Of a DNA stretch of 46,282 nucleotides, positions 42,673 to 46,282 are shown piece by piece (position 1 is the first letter of the stretch; each line of letters begins with the position of its first letter). The translations under genes were made by a program, and so were the position numbers. The stretch is taken from NCBI GenBank assembly GCA_016234845.1, contig JACRNP010000077.1, positions 1 through 46,282 on the forward strand, written 5' to 3'. The stretch is from Deltaproteobacteria bacterium (GTDB lineage Bacteria > Desulfobacterota > Deferrimicrobia > Deferrimicrobiales > Deferrimicrobiaceae). The notes under the pieces are model-generated. The model was not told the DNA's origin. It was given only the letters and a program-made list of their open reading frames with translations, and did not search any database.

Positions 42673-43139
42673 CGCGGCGCGCGGTCGTGATGAACGTCAT
42701 CCTGGCGGTGCTCCTCGCCCTTTCGTTCGGGTGCTCCGCCGTGTCGAAGACCCCTTCCGTACCGCCGAAGCACCCGGAAGAGCTCCCCACGGGGCGGGCG
42801 GACTGCCTCGAATGCCACAAGGATGTGTCTTCGGGCGCGCTGAAGCCGTACGCATCGTTCCGGCACTCCCGGGTGTTCGTCGATTCGCACGGCGTGTACG
42901 CGCGCCAGGGGCAGAACCTCTGTTCCGCCTGCCACGCGCCGGCGTTCTGCCAGACGTGCCACGCGGCCAAGGGGGAGCTGAAGCCGAACACGCTCCTGGG
43001 CGACCGTCCGGACCGGATGGCGCCGCACCGGGGGGACTACCTCGTGACCCACCGGATCGACGGCCGGCTCGACCCGGGATCGTGCTTCCGGTGCCACGGG
43101 AACCGGAACGACATCAAGTGCCGGCAGTGCCACAAGTAG
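42669..43139 (+). CDS. Pentaheme c-type cytochrome lipoprotein
   Basis: A 156-residue protein overlapping the porin stop (ATGA). The signal ends in a lipobox-like SFGC (Cys22). Five heme sites are seen: CLECH, CSACH, CQTCH, CFRCH and CRQCH, with additional His residues available as distal ligands (FRHSRVF, DSHGVY, PHRGDYLVTHR). Size and position suggest the periplasmic-side cytochrome of the conduit, sitting at or inside the porin. It resembles NapC/NrfH-scale cytochromes only in size. Confidence 0.9.
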   Translation: MTRRAVVMNVILAVLLALSFGCSAVSKTPSVPPKHPEELPTGRADCLECHKDVSSGALKPYASFRHSRVFVDSHGVYARQGQNLCSACHAPAFCQTCHAAKGELKPNTLLGDRPDRMAPHRGDYLVTHRIDGRLDPGSCFRCHGNRNDIKCRQCHK

Positions 43140-43152
43140 GACGGGAGGACAG

Positions 43153-45402
43153 ATGATGCGAGGGAAGGGATCTCTCCGGCCGTTCGCCGGATGGCTGTTT
43201 CTTACGGCGGTCGCGTTCGCGGCCGGATGCTCGAGCGCGAATTCCACGGGCGGGAGCGTTTCCGTGAGCCACCTCACCGGTTCCGGCGTCTCCGTCTCCG
43301 GTTGGGTCTCCGCCTCCGGAACGTCGCTTCACTCCCGCACGTCCACCGACGCCTACATGAGCCAGGGAAACATGGGCGCGTGCACCGAGTGCCACGGGGC
43401 GGACCTCCTCGGGGGGATCTCGCGCGTATCGTGCATGGACAACCCGGCCGCGTGCCACCATGGGACGGTCGCGAACTGGGTGGCCGCCGGGGCCGCGACG
43501 CAGGAGCACGGCGCCGCGGCGAAGCGGGGCCCCGGCAGTTCCAGCATGCACGCCTGCCGGATCTGCCACGGAAACGACTTCCGGACCGACCGCGGAAGCC
43601 AGACCTGCTTCACGTGCCACACGCTGGCGCCGCACCCGAACCGGCCGTGGCGCACCACCGGCACGGACAACACGCACACCGACGTGAACGCCGCGAACGC
43701 CCCGATCTGTTACGGGTGCCACGCCGACTCCGCCGCGGGGAACCCGAACAACCCCCACCGGCCGCCATCGCCCGCGGCGTCCGGCACCGCTCCGGGCTGC
43801 TTCAACGGGACGATGTGCCACAACGCCGCGGCGGCGCCGCATGCCACGGGCGCCGCGTGGCTGGCGGCGGGAACGGGTTTCCACGGCACCGGCGCCAAGG
43901 CGGATCTGACGTTCTGCCAGGGGTGCCACGGAACGCCGGGAACGATCAACTTCAACGGAGGCAGCGCCCCGACATCCTGTTCCACCGGCTCCTGCCACCC
44001 GGCCGCCAAGGCGCACCCGACCGATTGGCAGGGATTGCGGACGATCAACGGGGTGACGGTCTCCCACCGGACGTCGGGAAACCGGGACGTCGCCTGCGCG
44101 ATCTGCCACAGGACGACCGGCACGGGGGCGGGGCCGGATCCGTCCGCACCGAGCTGCTTCTCCGCGAACTTCACCAACGCGTTGGGTCAGGCGCGGGCGT
44201 GCCACTCCGGAGGCCCCGGGGCGGCGCCGCACGCGCTGGGCGCCACGTGGAACGATCCCGCCGCGGGCGGCTCGGCGTTCCACGGGACGACGGCGAAGGC
44301 GGACCTGCTCTTCTGCCGGACGTGCCACGGGACGGCGCCGCGGTCGTTCGCCGGGGGCACGGCGACCACCGCGTGCACGACCTGCCACACGACGGCGGAG
44401 GCGCACCCCACCGACTGGCAGGGGATCCGCGCGATCTCCACCGCGTCGATCTCCCACCGGACCTCCGGGAACCGGACGGCGGCGTGCGGCATCTGCCACA
44501 ACGTGACGGCCGCCGGGGCGGGACCGCACCCGACGGCCCCCAGCTGCTTCTCGGCGAACCACACCAACGGGATCGGGCAGGCCCGGGCGTGCCACGCGGG
44601 CGGCCCCGGAGCGGCGAGCCACCCGGTTCCGTTCAACGACAACACGACGCACACGCAGGCGACCACCGCCACCTTCACGGCGGATTGCGGGACCTGCCAT
44701 GCGGTGACCGGGACTTCGCCGGTCTCGGCCGCGCCGATCTGCGTCTCCTGCCACATCTCCGATCCGCGGAGCGTGACGAACTGCGCCTCGTGCCACGCGA
44801 ACCCGCCGAACGGCGCCGCGACGGCGTATCCGAACGTGGCGGGGGCGCACGCCGCGCACCTGGCCCTGAACGGCGCGGGAACTCCGGTGACCTGCGCCAC
44901 CTGCCACAACGGGCTGGGGAGCGGCACCCTGTCGCACTACAACCGCACGCGGCCGACCCGGGTCTCCCCGGCGAGCGTCGCGTTCCTCACGACGTACAAC
45001 GCGGAGAGCGGGGCCTCCGCGTTCGACAACTCCTCCCTGCTGCGGTGCGGAAACATAAGCTGCCACGGCGGGCAGAACACCCCGAACTGGCGGACGGGGA
45101 CGATCGATATCGTCAACGCCTGCACCAGCTGCCACATCTCGGGGACGACGCAGTTCAACAGCTATTTCTCCGGCCGGCACTCGCTGCACCTCAGCCGGTT
45201 CGGAACGAGCGCGACGACGTGCAAGCGGTGCCACGACGCGACCAAGGTGAACGTGACCGGCCACCTGACGAACCTCGCGACCCCGACGGTGTTCGAGCAG
45301 ACCGCCCGGAGCACGGTACTCACCGCCGTTCAGTTCAACGGCACGTCGTGCAACCCGAGCGCGGGGGGCCTATCGGGGTGCCACGGCTCGGAAAACTGGT
45401 GA
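43153..45402 (+). CDS. Many-heme lipoprotein (GSu CX4CH/CXXCH type), up to 22 heme sites
   Basis: A 749-residue protein with a lipobox-like AAGC (Cys26). It has 15 CXXCH sites plus seven longer motifs: one CX6CH, one CX5CH, two CX4CH, two CX14CH (CFSAN...ARACH) and one CX9CH. This mixture matches the CxxxxCH/CXXCH cytochrome family described in Geobacter. If all are occupied, it carries 22 hemes. A 133-codon internal repeat covers much of the centre, each copy containing CxxCH, a short or long variant, the segment AHPTDWQG, and a CX14CH site. It is probably the outer-surface electron-transfer protein of the conduit. The ATG follows GGGAGGA. Variant motifs need confirmation by heme counting. 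Confidence 0.9.
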   Translation: MMRGKGSLRPFAGWLFLTAVAFAAGCSSANSTGGSVSVSHLTGSGVSVSGWVSASGTSLHSRTSTDAYMSQGNMGACTECHGADLLGGISRVSCMDNPAACHHGTVANWVAAGAATQEHGAAAKRGPGSSSMHACRICHGNDFRTDRGSQTCFTCHTLAPHPNRPWRTTGTDNTHTDVNAANAPICYGCHADSAAGNPNNPHRPPSPAASGTAPGCFNGTMCHNAAAAPHATGAAWLAAGTGFHGTGAKADLTFCQGCHGTPGTINFNGGSAPTSCSTGSCHPAAKAHPTDWQGLRTINGVTVSHRTSGNRDVACAICHRTTGTGAGPDPSAPSCFSANFTNALGQARACHSGGPGAAPHALGATWNDPAAGGSAFHGTTAKADLLFCRTCHGTAPRSFAGGTATTACTTCHTTAEAHPTDWQGIRAISTASISHRTSGNRTAACGICHNVTAAGAGPHPTAPSCFSANHTNGIGQARACHAGGPGAASHPVPFNDNTTHTQATTATFTADCGTCHAVTGTSPVSAAPICVSCHISDPRSVTNCASCHANPPNGAATAYPNVAGAHAAHLALNGAGTPVTCATCHNGLGSGTLSHYNRTRPTRVSPASVAFLTTYNAESGASAFDNSSLLRCGNISCHGGQNTPNWRTGTIDIVNACTSCHISGTTQFNSYFSGRHSLHLSRFGTSATTCKRCHDATKVNVTGHLTNLATPTVFEQTARSTVLTAVQFNGTSCNPSAGGLSGCHGSENW
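43894..44625 (+). repeat. Internal 133-codon duplication in the many-heme cytochrome
   Basis: The block starting at 43894 recurs at 44293, an offset of 399 bases (133 codons). Matching landmarks are AKADLxFCxxCH, AHPTDWQG, SHRTSGNR, CAICH or CGICH, and the CX14CH motif. A shorter related segment precedes the first copy. The duplication explains how the heme number grew. Confidence 0.85.
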
Positions 45403-45416
45403 CGCGGTAACCGGCG

Positions 45417-45442
45417 TCCCCGGATGGTGTATAGTCCGGGGA
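45417..45442 (+). repeat. Inverted repeat over the EamA start region
   Basis: TCCCCGGA (45417-45424) and TCCGGGGA (45435-45442) form an 8-base-pair stem with a 10-base loop just upstream of and touching the EamA ATG. It could end the cytochrome transcript or hide the start codon. TATAGT at 45430-45435 is a weak -10 candidate within the loop. Confidence 0.45.
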
Positions 45443-46282
45443 TGCCGGGAAAGAGCGGGGAAGGCGGAACCCGAACCCACGGGCGGGTCTACGCGGGGCT
45501 CGTGCTCACGATGATGTTCTGGGGGAGCGCCTTCGCCACGTCGAAGATGCTCGTCCTCGAAGTGGAACCCGAGGTCGGCGCGGTCCTCCGGTTCGGGCTC
45601 GGCTCCCTCCTGCTGCTCGCGGTCCTCTTCCGCCGTTCGGCGAACCCGATTCCCGAACGGGGCGCGTGGGGCCGGCTGATCCTCGTCGGCCTGGTGGGCG
45701 TCACGGCGTTCAACACCCTCTTCTTCCGCGGGCTGGCGATGGCGCCGGCCTCCGACGCCGGCATGATCATCCCGACCATGTCCCCCGTGTTCACCGCGCT
45801 GGCCGGGATGCTGTTCCTGGGCGAGCCGGTCCGCCTGTCGCGGTTCGCCGGGCTTGCCCTGTCCCTCCTCGGGGCCGTCCTCTTCTTCTGGACGGTCATC
45901 ACCCATTCCGGGGGGCCTTCCACCCGTGCGTGGGGGGACGTCGCGCTGGTGGGGGCCGCCGGGTGCTGGGCGGCGGCCTCGATCCTCTCGCGGCCGCTCT
46001 CGGTCCGGATCGGGGCGATGCCGTCCGCCGTCTGGACGAGCTGCCGCGGAAGCGTGGTGCTGCTCCTCATCTCGTCGCCGAAGCTCGCCTCGGTGCCGTG
46101 GGCGGGGCTGTCGGGCCGCTTCTGGGTCGTGCTCGGCTACTTCGCGGTGTTTCCCACGGTGATCGCGTACATCCTCTGGATGGAGGGGATCCGCGTCATC
46201 GGCTCGGGACCGACGACGTCGTTCATGTTCCTGGCGCCGGTGTTCGCCCTGCTGATCGCCGCCGCGCTCCTGGGCGAGCGGC
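45442..46282 (+). CDS. EamA/DMT-family membrane transporter, C-terminus cut by window edge
   Basis: The frame is open from the ATG at 45442 to the window end, giving 280 codons. It has repeated hydrophobic helices with the family pattern: AGLVLTMMFWGSAFATSKM near the start, TLFFRGLAMAPASDAGMI, then PVFTALAGMLFLGEPVRLS, and the second EamA repeat beginning WGDVALVGAAGCWAAASIL and reaching PVFALLIAAALLGER. It probably exports metabolites or amino acids; the substrate is unknown. No ribosome site of normal spacing is seen because an inverted repeat lies immediately upstream. It seems unrelated to the electron-transfer genes. Confidence 0.85.
   Translation, partial: MPGKSGEGGTRTHGRVYAGLVLTMMFWGSAFATSKMLVLEVEPEVGAVLRFGLGSLLLLAVLFRRSANPIPERGAWGRLILVGLVGVTAFNTLFFRGLAMAPASDAGMIIPTMSPVFTALAGMLFLGEPVRLSRFAGLALSLLGAVLFFWTVITHSGGPSTRAWGDVALVGAAGCWAAASILSRPLSVRIGAMPSAVWTSCRGSVVLLLISSPKLASVPWAGLSGRFWVVLGYFAVFPTVIAYILWMEGIRVIGSGPTTSFMFLAPVFALLIAAALLGER

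Overview
This is a GC-rich window from a Gram-negative bacterium with signal peptides, lipoproteins, an outer-membrane porin and a secretin. It has many c-type cytochromes, including the CX4CH/CXXCH type familiar from Geobacter. Sigma-54 activators and GTGA/ATGA-coupled operons are common. Together these suggest an anaerobic, metal-respiring deltaproteobacterial lineage (Desulfuromonadota or a relative such as Deferrimicrobiota). That placement is inference; the window holds no rRNA or other phylogenetic marker. I found no tRNA, rRNA, CRISPR array, insertion sequence or prophage gene.

Layout. 1-1159 (minus): a secreted Ig-like repeat protein, cut by the window edge, and a small lipoprotein. 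1564-3279: an octaheme nitrite reductase of the ONR type with its own terminator. 3368-9493: a coupled operon of a Tat-exported aldo/keto reductase-ferredoxin, a DUF6599-like protein, a MASE3 sensor kinase and an NtrC-type activator. 9696-10109: a single receiver. 10144-20583: a type II secretion operon, gspE-F-H-I-J-K-L-M-C-D, without gspG. 20600-21886 (minus): ccdA and a TlpA-like thioredoxin for cytochrome c maturation. 22004-27402: a PAS sensor kinase, a second sigma-54 activator and three paralogous stand-alone receivers, two of which have Asn in place of the phospho-accepting Asp. 27723-33995: a 2090-residue multicopper oxidase behind a sigma-54-like promoter. 34167-39083: a beta-propeller protein, a cytochrome c/ABC-binding-protein fusion and two SCO copper chaperones. 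39343-40002: an AT-rich PEP-CTERM surface protein behind a good sigma-54 promoter. 40096-40977 (minus): a heme-DsbC fusion. 41353-45402: a porin, a pentaheme lipoprotein and a lipoprotein with up to 22 candidate heme sites, which looks like a trans-outer-membrane electron conduit. 45442-end: the start of an EamA transporter.

How the parts may work together (inference). The window combines machinery to build periplasmic and extracellular redox proteins (CcdA/TlpA, SCO, heme-DsbC), to export them (type II secretion) and to move electrons across the outer membrane (porin-cytochrome conduit, giant multicopper oxidase). Two-component and sigma-54 control surrounds it. In Geobacter sulfurreducens the multicopper protein OmpB is exported by an atypical type II system, so finding a secretion operon near a giant multicopper oxidase is suggestive. 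The most novel items are the giant oxidase with its receiver array, the cytochrome-binding-protein fusion, the many-heme protein with irregular heme motifs, and the compositionally mosaic PEP-CTERM gene.
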